Source of the DNA: Beijerinckiaceae bacterium
Lineage (GTDB): Bacteria; Pseudomonadota; Alphaproteobacteria; Rhizobiales; Beijerinckiaceae
Assembly: GCA_027311205.1 (NCBI GenBank)
Contig: DAICZI010000083.1
Location: 1 to 5,003 of the forward strand
DNA: 5,003 nt
Direction: 5' to 3'
Below the pieces are notes generated by a model, which saw nothing but the letters and a program-made list of their open reading frames with translations, was not told the DNA's origin and did no database searches. This document shows, in pieces, positions 1 to 5,003 of this stretch. The first letter of the stretch is position 1; each line of letters starts with the position of its first letter. The position numbers and the translations under genes were made by a program.

Positions 1-108
1 CTCGGAAAACGTGTGCTTGGCGAGCAGCTGCAGGATCGCCGGGTTGGGGCGTTCGACGTACGAATACGAGGTCTGCGCCAGATCGAGAGGGAATGCTTTG
101 GTTGACAT
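1..108 (-). CDS. N-terminal fragment of an unidentified protein, possibly a SAM-dependent methyltransferase
   Basis: An ATG on the minus strand at 108-106 opens a frame that stays open to the left edge (36 codons visible). The peptide starts MSTKAFPLDLAQ and contains TSYSYVERPNPAILQLLAKH. Most third codon positions are G or C, as in a real gene of this genome, and a GGGAC sequence about seven bases before the ATG could serve as ribosome binding site. A tyrosine-rich stretch followed by ERPNP and a short helix is reminiscent of the lead-in to the glycine-rich SAM loop of some class I methyltransferases, but that loop lies outside the window, so the family is only a guess. The first 16 bases of the gene overlap the start of prmC on the other strand. 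The expected prmC neighbour, prfA (release factor 1), is not here: no plus-strand frame in 1-92 resembles its C-terminus. Confidence 0.6.
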   Translation of the reverse strand, partial: MSTKAFPLDLAQTSYSYVERPNPAILQLLAKHTFSE

Positions 109-899
109 CGTACGTCCCGCAGCGCGAGGCGAGGGCCGTGCTCTGCGCCGCGCTGGGGCTCGATCAGGCTGCGCTGTTACGCGACCCTGATGTTGCGCTC
201 GGGCCTGATGCGGGACGGCTCAAGGCTTGGGCGGCGCGGCGGGCGGCGGGCGAGCCCTTGTCGCGCATCAAGGGGGAGCGCGAATTCTGGGGCCTCGGTT
301 TCAGCGTAACCAGCGCCGTGCTTGACCCGCGCTCGGACAGCGAAACGCTGATTGAGGCGGCTTTGGCGCTGGGCTTGCGCCGCGATACGCCACTGCGCAT
401 CGCTGATCTTGGCACCGGATCGGGTGCCCTGCTGGCGGCCTTGCTCAGCGAATGGCCGCTCGCGACAGGCGTTGGCATTGATAGCTCGCAGGCTGCCTGC
501 GCGGTTGCTGAAGCCAATCTTTCGCGTCACGGGTTCGGCGCGCGGGCGCGCGTGATCCGCGGCGACTGGCAGGGGCTGACGGGGCATGAGTTTGACTTGA
601 TCATCGCCAACCCGCCCTATATCCCGACGCGCGACATTGCGGGCCTTGCCGCCGATGTGCGGCTGCATGATCCTGCGGCAGCGCTGGATGGCGGGGCTGA
701 CGGGTTTGACGCCTATCGGTCGCTGATGCAGCTTGTTCCTGCAATCATGGCCAAAGACGGCCATGCGATAATTGAACTCGGACAAGGCCAGATGGCGGGC
801 GTGGCAGCTTTGGCCAGGGCACAGGGTTTGCTTGTCTCCGGGGCGCGGGCCGATCTTGCCGGGATTGATCGCGCACTGGTTCTCGCGCACATGTTATAA
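93..899 (+). CDS. prmC: Peptide chain release factor N5-glutamine methyltransferase PrmC (HemK)
   Basis: PrmC transfers a methyl group from S-adenosylmethionine to the glutamine of the GGQ motif in release factors RF1 and RF2 in the cytoplasm, which speeds peptide release at stop codons. The 268-residue product has the family order: a short helical N-terminal domain that binds the release factor (about 1-75, including GEREFWGLGF at 61-70), VLDPRSDSE at 77-84 (the family's VLxPRPDTE signature), the SAM loop DLGTGSG at 105-111, an acidic GID at 128-130, GDW at 157-159 and the catalytic, glutamine-binding NPPY at 173-176. The C-terminus DLAGIDRALV is typical. Its N-terminus is about 10 residues shorter than E. 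coli PrmC. The start is uncertain: the purine-rich GAGAGGGA (85-92) touches the ATG at 93 with no spacer, whereas an in-frame TTG at 102 lies about 11 bases from the GAGAGG core. No in-frame start exists further upstream within the window. Identity is secure; the exact start is not. Confidence 0.96.
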   Translation: MLWLTSYVPQREARAVLCAALGLDQAALLRDPDVALGPDAGRLKAWAARRAAGEPLSRIKGEREFWGLGFSVTSAVLDPRSDSETLIEAALALGLRRDTPLRIADLGTGSGALLAALLSEWPLATGVGIDSSQAACAVAEANLSRHGFGARARVIRGDWQGLTGHEFDLIIANPPYIPTRDIAGLAADVRLHDPAAALDGGADGFDAYRSLMQLVPAIMAKDGHAIIELGQGQMAGVAALARAQGLLVSGARADLAGIDRALVLAHML

Positions 900-918
900 G
901 GCGATGTTGCAAAAGAGC

Positions 919-947
919 TTGGCGATTGGGGCCAAACGGGGTATAGT
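919..947 (+). promoter_or_regulatory. Candidate sigma70-type promoter
   Basis: TTGGCG at 919-924 and TATAGT at 942-947 are separated by exactly 17 bases, the ideal spacing for the housekeeping sigma factor. Each box is close to the TTGACA/TATAAT consensus. It starts 20 bases after the prmC stop codon and would drive the DUF4167 gene and probably the DUF2794 gene behind it. This is a pattern match only. Confidence 0.5.
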
Positions 948-1019
948 ACCCTGACGGATGTGGATCTGGCAGAGCTTGATGCGGCCACGTGGGACGCGCG
1001 CTTTTACGATCACATCGGA

Positions 1020-1055
1020 TTCAGCCTTCAGGTTCAAAAAATTCGAGGCTTGAAC
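1020..1055 (+). repeat. Inverted repeat with two alternative stems in the leader
   Basis: GTTCAA (1032-1037) and TTGAAC (1050-1055) form a 6-bp stem around a 12-base loop. A competing stem pairs TTCAGCCT (1020-1027) with AGGCT-GAA (1046-1054, one bulged T). The two pairings share the 3' arm and exclude each other. The stems are short, so this could be chance, and there is no U-tract behind it. Confidence 0.3.
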
Positions 1056-1102
1056 AGTGCAATAGTAAAGCCTGATAGAACCAATGCGGGGTGCAATGCG
1101 TT

Positions 1103-1137
1103 GAGGATCGAGTTCGCACGTTAGTCCGGCGATCCTC
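1103..1137 (+). repeat. Perfect 8-bp inverted repeat in the leader
   Basis: GAGGATCG at 1103-1110 is repeated in exact reverse complement as CGATCCTC at 1130-1137, around a 19-base spacer. As RNA it makes a stable stem with a large loop; as DNA it could be a dyad protein-binding site. It lies about 100 bases before the DUF4167 start, so it would be inside the transcript. No T-run follows, so it is not a standard terminator. Confidence 0.4.
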
Positions 1138-1239
1138 CGGGGGTGGGCCATACTGGTTGGCAATCTGGATGCGGCGGCGGGGTAATCGGACAGCCGAACC
1201 TGCATATATTTATCTGTCTTTCGTCAGCAAAGGTCAGCT

Positions 1240-2298
1240 ATGAGACAAGGTCAAAACAAGCGTATTCGCGGTCGTAACAATAACAACAATAACAATAACC
1301 GTCGCGGCCCCAATCCGCTGACACGTTCCTACGAATCGAACGGCCCCGACGTCAAAATCCGTGGCACGGCCCATCATGTGGCCGAAAAATACCTGCAGTT
1401 GGCGCGTGATGCCCAGACGTCGGGTGATCCGGTGATGGCGGAAAGCTATTTGCAGCATGCCGAACATTATTTCCGGTTGATTGCCGCAGCTCAGTTGCAG
1501 CAGCAGCAGGCCCATGCGGGCGTGTCTCCGGGTGCTGATTCGGATGATGATGGCGATGATGATGATTTCGGCGGCCTGCCGGATCGGTTTGCCTCGCCTC
1601 AGGAGCGCAGCCCGGTGCCGACGGTGCCTCCGCAGGTTCAGGCTCATGGCTTCAATGGTACCGGCGCGCAACCTGTGCAAGACCGTCAGCCGGGCACTTA
1701 CGAGCGCCCCGATGCCGCGCCACGGGCTGAAGGGGGACAACGTAGTGAAAATGTCCGCCAGGATCAGCCAAGACAGGAATTTTCGCGGCCACAAAACGGC
1801 CAGCGGAGCGATAACCGCAGCGATAACCGCAGCGACAACCGGAGCGATAACCGCACGCCGAGGCCGGAGCGCGGATTTTATCTCGACCGCCAGAACCAGA
1901 ATCAGAATCAGGGTGGCCAGCGTCGCTCGCGGGATTTCCGCTATGATCAACCACGGCCCGACCAATCGCGGCAGGATTTGCCGCGCCCCGAGCAGCCCCG
2001 CCAGGACACGCCTCGTCAGGACACGCCTCGTCAGGACACGCGCCGTGATATGCCGGTTGCGGCCCCGCAGCCTGAGCGGATCATTCCCGAGAGTTCCGTT
2101 GCGGCGGCTTTGCCAGCCTTCATCACGGCACCTACCCGGCCGCTGGTCGAGCCGTTGGCCCCCGTTGTGGCAGAACGCCAAAACGTAGCCCCACCCGAAG
2201 CTGCGAGCGAGGACAAGCCGCGCCGTCGCCGCCGCACCAAGGCGGAAATGGAAGCTGATGCGGCGCGCAGCGCCAGCGACGCTGGACTGGTGGATTAG
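1240..2298 (+). CDS. DUF4167 domain-containing protein with a long repetitive tail
   Basis: The first 90 or so residues match DUF4167, a family of unknown function conserved across Alphaproteobacteria: MRQGQNKRIRGR, then NPLTRSYESNGPDVKIRGTA (25-44), HHVAEKYLQLARDAQTSGDP (45-64) and AESYLQHAEHYFRLIAAAQ (67-85), probably two or three helices. The remaining ~265 residues are low complexity and probably disordered: a Gln run (87-90), an Asp cluster (102-109), SDNR repeats (190-205), a Gln/Asn stretch (218-224), PRQDT repeats (253-267) and a basic RRRRRTKAEMEADAA end (328-342). There is no signal peptide or membrane segment, so it is probably cytoplasmic. The Arg/Gly/Asn-rich ends suggest nucleic-acid binding, which is inference. 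The start is firm: AAAGG lies six bases before the ATG and the next codons are the conserved N-terminus. In many relatives the gene follows prmC and precedes clpB; clpB is absent here and a DUF2794 gene follows. Confidence 0.95.
   Translation: MRQGQNKRIRGRNNNNNNNNRRGPNPLTRSYESNGPDVKIRGTAHHVAEKYLQLARDAQTSGDPVMAESYLQHAEHYFRLIAAAQLQQQQAHAGVSPGADSDDDGDDDDFGGLPDRFASPQERSPVPTVPPQVQAHGFNGTGAQPVQDRQPGTYERPDAAPRAEGGQRSENVRQDQPRQEFSRPQNGQRSDNRSDNRSDNRSDNRTPRPERGFYLDRQNQNQNQGGQRRSRDFRYDQPRPDQSRQDLPRPEQPRQDTPRQDTPRQDTRRDMPVAAPQPERIIPESSVAAALPAFITAPTRPLVEPLAPVVAERQNVAPPEAASEDKPRRRRRTKAEMEADAARSASDAGLVD
1276..1299 (+). repeat. Poly-asparagine codon run (8 Asn) in the DUF4167 gene
   Basis: Eight AAC/AAT codons in a row encode Asn 13-20, between basic RIRGR and RRGPNPLTRS. 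The two codons are mixed, so this is not a pure trinucleotide repeat and should slip less easily. It inserts a flexible polar linker just before the conserved block. Confidence 0.9.
1543..1566 (+). repeat. GAT-repeat encoding an aspartate cluster
   Basis: Seven GAT codons interrupted by one GGC encode DDDGDDDD (residues 102-109), a strongly acidic patch in an otherwise basic protein, near the junction between the conserved domain and the repetitive tail. The near-perfect GAT trinucleotide makes it a possible replication-slippage site, with changes staying in frame. Confidence 0.8.
1807..1854 (+). repeat. Four tandem 12-bp units encoding SDNR
   Basis: Four consecutive copies of AGCGATAACCGC, with small changes in unit 3 (AGCGACAACCGG), encode (SDNR)x4 at residues 190-205. 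Units 1, 2 and 4 are identical at the DNA level, which points to recent tandem duplication rather than selection on the protein alone. Confidence 0.9.
1891..1911 (+). repeat. Gln/Asn-alternating stretch
   Basis: Alternating CAG and AAC/AAT codons encode QNQNQNQ at residues 218-224 of the DUF4167 protein, a short low-complexity polar stretch between FYLDR and GGQRRSRDFR. Confidence 0.75.
1996..2040 (+). repeat. Three tandem 15-bp units encoding PRQDT
   Basis: Units 2 and 3 are exact copies of CCTCGTCAGGACACG; unit 1 (CCCCGCCAGGACACG) differs at two synonymous positions. Together they encode (PRQDT)x3 at residues 253-267. Degenerate relatives (QPRPDQ, SRQDLPRPEQ) lie just upstream from residue 237, so the whole 237-267 stretch probably grew by repeat expansion. 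Confidence 0.9.
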
Positions 2299-2347
2299 GC
2301 TTGCAGAGCGCGCCTGTTCTTGCCATCATGCCAGAAAAGGCGGTGGC

Positions 2348-2752
2348 ATGAGCGACAATGAGGGCGTGACGCATATTCGTGCGACGACAGAGACCGGAAT
2401 TGTCCCGGTCCTGCCGCTCGCCTCATCCGAGGGCAACCGGGCCAGCAGCGCTGGGCCCGTGAGTTTCACCCGCACCGAATTGCGCGAAATCATGGGACTT
2501 TATGGTCGCCGGGTCGCCGAGGGCGAATGGCGCGATTATGCGATGGATTTCAACCCGCAAAAGGCGATATTCGCCGTGTTCCGGCGGGCTTCCGAACGGC
2601 CACTCTATCTGATCGAAAAAGAACCGGCGCGGGCACGCCGCCAGGGCGCCTTCAGCGTCTCCACCGCACAAGGGCTGGTTCTGCGCCGCGGCCATGATTT
2701 GCGCCGCGTGCTCAGCGTGCTGGAAAAAAAGCCGACGCTTGTCGCGCTTTGA
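2348..2752 (+). CDS. DUF2794 domain-containing protein
   Basis: This 134-residue protein matches DUF2794, a small family of unknown function found in Alphaproteobacteria. The family pattern is clear: VSFTRTELREIMGLYGRRVA (38-57), GEWRDYAMDF (59-68), AIFAVFRRASERPLYLIEKE (73-92), ARRQGAFSV (96-104) and LRRGHDLRRVLSVLEKK (112-128). It reads like a compact alpha/beta fold with many conserved Arg and aromatic residues; no catalytic motif or membrane segment is evident. The first ~35 residues are variable and probably disordered. I chose the ATG at 2348 because AAAAGG (2335-2340) sits seven bases before it. The frame is open further up to an ATG at 2258, but that start lies inside the DUF4167 gene and would add 30 unconserved residues. 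It begins 49 bases after the DUF4167 stop with no terminator between, so the two are probably co-transcribed. Confidence 0.93.
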   Translation: MSDNEGVTHIRATTETGIVPVLPLASSEGNRASSAGPVSFTRTELREIMGLYGRRVAEGEWRDYAMDFNPQKAIFAVFRRASERPLYLIEKEPARARRQGAFSVSTAQGLVLRRGHDLRRVLSVLEKKPTLVAL

Positions 2753-2771
2753 GGGCCCGGTGCCGAAGCTA

Positions 2772-2796
2772 CGTTCCTGAACTTGGTTCAGGGACG
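2772..2796. terminator. 11-bp hairpin between convergent genes, candidate bidirectional terminator
   Basis: CGTTCCTGAAC (2772-2782) and GTTCAGGGACG (2786-2796) form an 11-bp stem with one G-U wobble around the loop TTG. It lies 20 bases past the DUF2794 stop and between convergent genes, where a shared terminator is expected. Neither side has a T-tract, so it is not a classic intrinsic terminator; it could instead stabilise the 3' end or act together with Rho. TGAACC at 2819-2824 could also pair with GGTTCA of the hairpin. Confidence 0.5.
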
Positions 2797-2888
2797 GCTC
2801 TGTAGTTACCCGTGCCGTTGAACCTGACTTGGGGGCAATCTGCAACGCTGATGGCCAGCCCACGCTCGAAATGGGAAGCCTCGCCGCC

Positions 2889-4457
2889 TCACCCTTCCAG
2901 CGCTGCGAGCGTGGCCTCGCCGGTTTTGCCGCGCAACGGCAACTCGTGCATCAAGGCGAGAAACAGCGTTGCGATGCCCAGCCCGATACCCGCCGCGCCA
3001 TACACATAACGGAAGGTCTGGGCGAGATCGGCCTTCATCGCCGTGCTGAGCGCCGCAATGTCATTGCCGGAGATACCGTGCATGGTCGCCAGGACAAGCG
3101 CTCCGAAAATCGCCACGATGATCGCGCCACCGAGCGAGCGAAAAAAATTCATCGTCGCGGTGGCGGTGCCCAGATCATGCGCCGCCACGGCATTCTGGAT
3201 CGACACGGTAGTGACCGGCAACAACGTCCCAAGGCCCAGGCTGATGATGCCGAGCAGGGCCTCGAACAACCCAAAGTTCATCCAGCCTGGCCCCCAGGCC
3301 AGCACCATTGTCGCCGCCACCGAAAGGGTCAAGCCGATCAGGGGCAAGCGCTTGTAGTGATGCAGCCGTGCCATCACCCGGCCAGACAGGGTCGCGCCAA
3401 TCACCGTGCCCACCATTAGCGGAATCAGCGCCACACCCGATTGGCTGGGCGACAAATGCAGCACGCCTACCATATAAATCGGCATGTAGATCGTCAGGCC
3501 GATCAGGGTGCCCATGCCGAAACACGCGGCCAGGGTGCCCATCGCGACCACCTGATTTTTCAGCACGGCCAGCGGAATCAACGGCTCACTCGTCGTCAGC
3601 AGCCGCACCACAAGACCCACCCACAAGACGCCAGAGCCGAGCAGCAACGTCAGAATCCGGCGGGAATTCCATGCATACTCCACACCGCCCCAGCTCAGCG
3701 CCAGCAACATGAGCACGGTGGCCACCACCAAAAGCGCCGCGCCGATCAGATCGACCTTGTGCGGCCGGGCGTTCATCGGCAACAGCTTCAGTCGGCTGTT
3801 GGTCATCAGGAAGGCGGCGAGGCCAAGCGGCAGATTGATCCAGAATATCAGGCTCCAATGCAGATGCTGGGCGAAAAACCCGCCCAGCAGCGGCCCGCCG
3901 ATGCTGGAGGTTACAAAAACGCTGGCGATATACACCTGATAGCGCGCCCGTTCGCGCGGGGCCATCATATCGGCGATGATGGTCTGCGCCAGCGCGATCA
4001 GCCCGCCTCCGCCCAGCCCCTGCAAACCGCGGGCGACAATCAGCACGAGCATATTGGGGGCCAGCGCCGAAATCGCCGAAGCCAGCGTGAAAATCGAAAT
4101 CGCCACCAGCAGCACCACCCGCCGCCCGTGAATATCGCTCAGTTTGCCATAAAGTGGCGTCACCGCCGTCGAGGTCAGCAAATAGGCCGTCACCACCCAT
4201 GGCAGATTTTGAATGTCGCCGAGCTGCTGGCCGATGGTCGGCATGGCGGTCGCGACGATCGTCTGGTCGAGCGCTGCCAGCAACATCGCCAGCATCAGGC
4301 CGAAAATGATCGACTTGATATCGGCATGGCTGAGCTGCACGGGCTTTGCGGCTGGCGGCGGCGAAGAGCCTGAAGCCGCAAGATCAAGGGGTGCCCCCGC
4401 TGCCGCTGGCTCACGCATCTGCATATTCATGGGTTGTTTCCGGCGTCGTAACATCAT
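2889..4457 (-). CDS. MFS drug/H+ antiporter, DHA2 (EmrB/QacA-like) family, 14 TM
   Basis: This 522-residue inner-membrane protein fits the DHA2 family, proton-driven exporters of drugs and other toxic small molecules. A Pro/Ala-rich cytoplasmic tail (1-45) is followed by about 14 hydrophobic segments. Family motifs are present: LDQTIVATAMPTI at 63-75 (motif D1, end of TM1), GKLSDIHGRR at 104-113 (motif A, loop 2-3), RGLQGLGGGGL at 143-153 (motif B region, with the conserved Arg in TM4) and GPLLGGFF at 188-195 (motif C, the antiporter signature of TM5). Length is normal. The substrate cannot be read from the sequence, and no periplasmic adaptor (EmrA-like) or regulator gene is adjacent. The start is uncertain: the ATG at 4457 has only a weak GAG upstream, whereas Met10 (ATG at 4430) has GGAA seven bases before it. 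The gene follows pyruvate kinase on the same strand after 89 bases. Confidence 0.93.
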   Translation of the reverse strand: MMLRRRKQPMNMQMREPAAAGAPLDLAASGSSPPPAAKPVQLSHADIKSIIFGLMLAMLLAALDQTIVATAMPTIGQQLGDIQNLPWVVTAYLLTSTAVTPLYGKLSDIHGRRVVLLVAISIFTLASAISALAPNMLVLIVARGLQGLGGGGLIALAQTIIADMMAPRERARYQVYIASVFVTSSIGGPLLGGFFAQHLHWSLIFWINLPLGLAAFLMTNSRLKLLPMNARPHKVDLIGAALLVVATVLMLLALSWGGVEYAWNSRRILTLLLGSGVLWVGLVVRLLTTSEPLIPLAVLKNQVVAMGTLAACFGMGTLIGLTIYMPIYMVGVLHLSPSQSGVALIPLMVGTVIGATLSGRVMARLHHYKRLPLIGLTLSVAATMVLAWGPGWMNFGLFEALLGIISLGLGTLLPVTTVSIQNAVAAHDLGTATATMNFFRSLGGAIIVAIFGALVLATMHGISGNDIAALSTAMKADLAQTFRYVYGAAGIGLGIATLFLALMHELPLRGKTGEATLAALEG

Positions 4458-4481
4458 CTGGTCTCATCTGGACTGCATCGG
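4455..4481 (-). promoter_or_regulatory. Helically phased direct repeats at the exporter start, possible operator
   Basis: Read on the plus strand, CATCTGG occurs at 4455-4461 and 4465-4471, with a partial copy CATCGG at 4476-4481. The two exact copies start 10 bases apart, about one helical turn. They cover the upstream edge and first codon of the longest MFS frame. Exporters are often controlled by repressors bound here, but the motif is short and no regulator is encoded nearby, so chance remains likely. Confidence 0.2.
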
Positions 4482-4546
4482 ATGTTTCGGCAAGATGCCC
4501 TGGCGTATGGCAGCCGTGCACGGAGCCCAAAGGCCCAGCGCCAGCC

Positions 4547-5003
4547 TCAAGCGGGCTTGGATCCTTCCACATAGGAAATCCGCATCATGTTGGTGGCGCC
4601 GGGCGTGCCGAACGGCACACCTGCGACAATTAAAATGCGCTCGCCATCATGGGCAAAATCTTCGCGCAATGACAATTCGCAGGCCCGATCCGACATGTCA
4701 GCGACATCCTGCGCATCATGGGTAACGACGGCGTGCGTGCCCCAGACCAGTGCCAACCGCCGTGCGGTGTCGATACTGGGGGTCAGCGCCAGCACCGGGA
4801 TGCGCGGGCGTTCGCGGGCAATGCGCAGCGCGGTCGAGCCCGACGCCGTCCAGCCGACAATCACTTTCACATCAAGTGTTTCGGCAACGTCGCGCGACGC
4901 AACGGCAATGGCGTCAGCGCCAGTAGCCTCGGGTTCGCCACGCAGCGAACCAACCAGCACCTGGTAATTGGGGTCACCCTCAACCTGGCGGGCGATTTTA
5001 TCC
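4547..5003 (-). CDS. pyk: Pyruvate kinase, C-terminal part (5' end beyond the window)
   Basis: Pyruvate kinase converts phosphoenolpyruvate and ADP to pyruvate and ATP, the last step of glycolysis, in the cytoplasm. The visible 151 residues are the end of the enzyme: a linker helix (DKIARQVEGDPNYQ), then the C-terminal allosteric domain with ADAIAVASRDVAETLDVKVI, TASGSTALRIARERP (the loop region that binds sugar-phosphate effectors in allosteric relatives), PVLALTPSIDTARRLALVWG, and near the end GVPFGTPGATNMMRI, a highly typical pyruvate kinase ending. The catalytic barrel and the Mg2+/K+ site lie beyond the right edge. The frame runs unbroken to the edge and ends at TGA (4549-4547). A GTG at 4960 is internal, not the start. 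Whether the enzyme is allosterically regulated cannot be judged from this part. The MFS gene follows 89 bases downstream on the same strand, with no clear terminator between. Confidence 0.96.
   Translation of the reverse strand, partial: DKIARQVEGDPNYQVLVGSLRGEPEATGADAIAVASRDVAETLDVKVIVGWTASGSTALRIARERPRIPVLALTPSIDTARRLALVWGTHAVVTHDAQDVADMSDRACELSLREDFAHDGERILIVAGVPFGTPGATNMMRISYVEGSKPA

Larger units (their letters stand above)
900..1239 (+). other. Intergenic region and presumed 5' leader of the DUF4167 gene
   Basis: These 340 bases between prmC and the DUF4167 gene hold no gene I can support. They contain a promoter candidate (919-947), an inverted repeat with 6-base arms (1032-1055), an inverted repeat with 8-base arms (1103-1137), a short A/T-rich patch (about 1204-1215) and the ribosome binding site AAAGG (1229-1233), six bases before the next ATG. 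If transcription starts near 954, the leader is about 285 bases long. The prmC reading frame stays open after its stop to a TAG at 1122-1124, but the only plausible start (GTG at 960) has no ribosome binding site and the later codons include AGA, ATA and GTA, so I do not call it a gene. I recognise no known riboswitch or small RNA here. Confidence 0.5.

Noticed and set aside
177..890. A 237-codon minus-strand ORF antisense to prmC
   Set aside because: The plus strand clearly encodes PrmC with all catalytic motifs; the antisense frame is a by-product of high G+C.
907..947. TTGCAA at 907 as the -35 box for TATAGT at 942
   Set aside because: The spacer would be 29 bases, far too long; TTGGCG at 919 gives exactly 17.
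894..1205. A 103-codon minus-strand ORF across the prmC-DUF4167 gap
   Set aside because: No ribosome binding site before its ATG, no recognisable family, and it overlaps the prmC end and the promoter candidate.
1276..2040. The repeat tracts as a CRISPR array or mobile-element terminal repeats
   Set aside because: Units of 3-15 bp are contiguous without spacers and stay in the reading frame; they are coding tandem repeats.
1234..2181. A 315-codon open frame on the minus strand, antisense to the DUF4167 gene
   Set aside because: It is the shadow of a repeat-rich gene: CAG, GAT and AAC codons give few antisense stops. The product is an implausible Arg/Ile/Leu mixture with repeat-derived blocks, while the plus frame carries a recognisable conserved domain.
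2258..2347. A longer start for the DUF2794 protein at ATG 2258
   Set aside because: It would overlap the DUF4167 gene by 41 bases and add 30 unconserved residues; the ATG at 2348 has a well-spaced AAAAGG.
3441..4373. A 310-codon plus-strand ORF antisense to the MFS gene
   Set aside because: The translation is dominated by Gln, His and Arg, as expected opposite Leu/Ala/Val membrane codons; the minus strand carries a complete transporter.
4458..4546. A terminator between pyk and the MFS gene
   Set aside because: Only 3-4 bp stems can be drawn around GCCC-AAAGGC and TGCC-GGCA, with no T-tract on the minus strand.

Overview
The window (about 60-65% G+C by eye) looks like chromosomal housekeeping DNA from an alphaproteobacterium. 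The basis is prmC followed by a DUF4167 gene and a DUF2794 gene, both families typical of Alphaproteobacteria. Rhodospirillales/Acetobacteraceae or Sphingomonadales would fit, but the order cannot be fixed from the sequence. There is no transposase, integrase, CRISPR array, tRNA or rRNA.

Layout: (1) Bases 1-108, minus strand: the 5' end of an unidentified gene that runs off the left edge. (2) Bases 93-899, plus strand: prmC, the release-factor glutamine methyltransferase; its first codons overlap the start of the left-edge gene in a divergent arrangement. (3) Bases 900-1239: a 340-base gap with a good sigma70-type promoter candidate and two inverted repeats, which would give the next gene a long 5' leader. 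(4) Bases 1240-2298, plus strand: a DUF4167 protein with a conserved N-terminal domain and a long, repeat-rich, probably disordered tail. (5) Bases 2348-2752, plus strand: a DUF2794 protein, 49 bases downstream and probably co-transcribed. (6) Bases 2753-2888: a convergent gap with an 11-bp hairpin. (7) Bases 2889-4457, minus strand: a 14-TM drug/H+ antiporter-type MFS exporter. (8) Bases 4547-5003, minus strand: the C-terminal part of pyruvate kinase, entering from the right edge.

Functionally there are two blocks. The left block holds translation termination (PrmC modifies RF1/RF2) and two conserved alphaproteobacterial proteins of unknown function. The right block, read leftward, is pyruvate kinase followed by an exporter that may be read from the same transcript or from its own promoter. 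I found no convincing undescribed multi-gene system. The most useful leads are the leader before the DUF4167 gene, the in-frame coding repeats inside that gene, the DUF4167-DUF2794 pairing and the overlapping divergent starts at 93-108.
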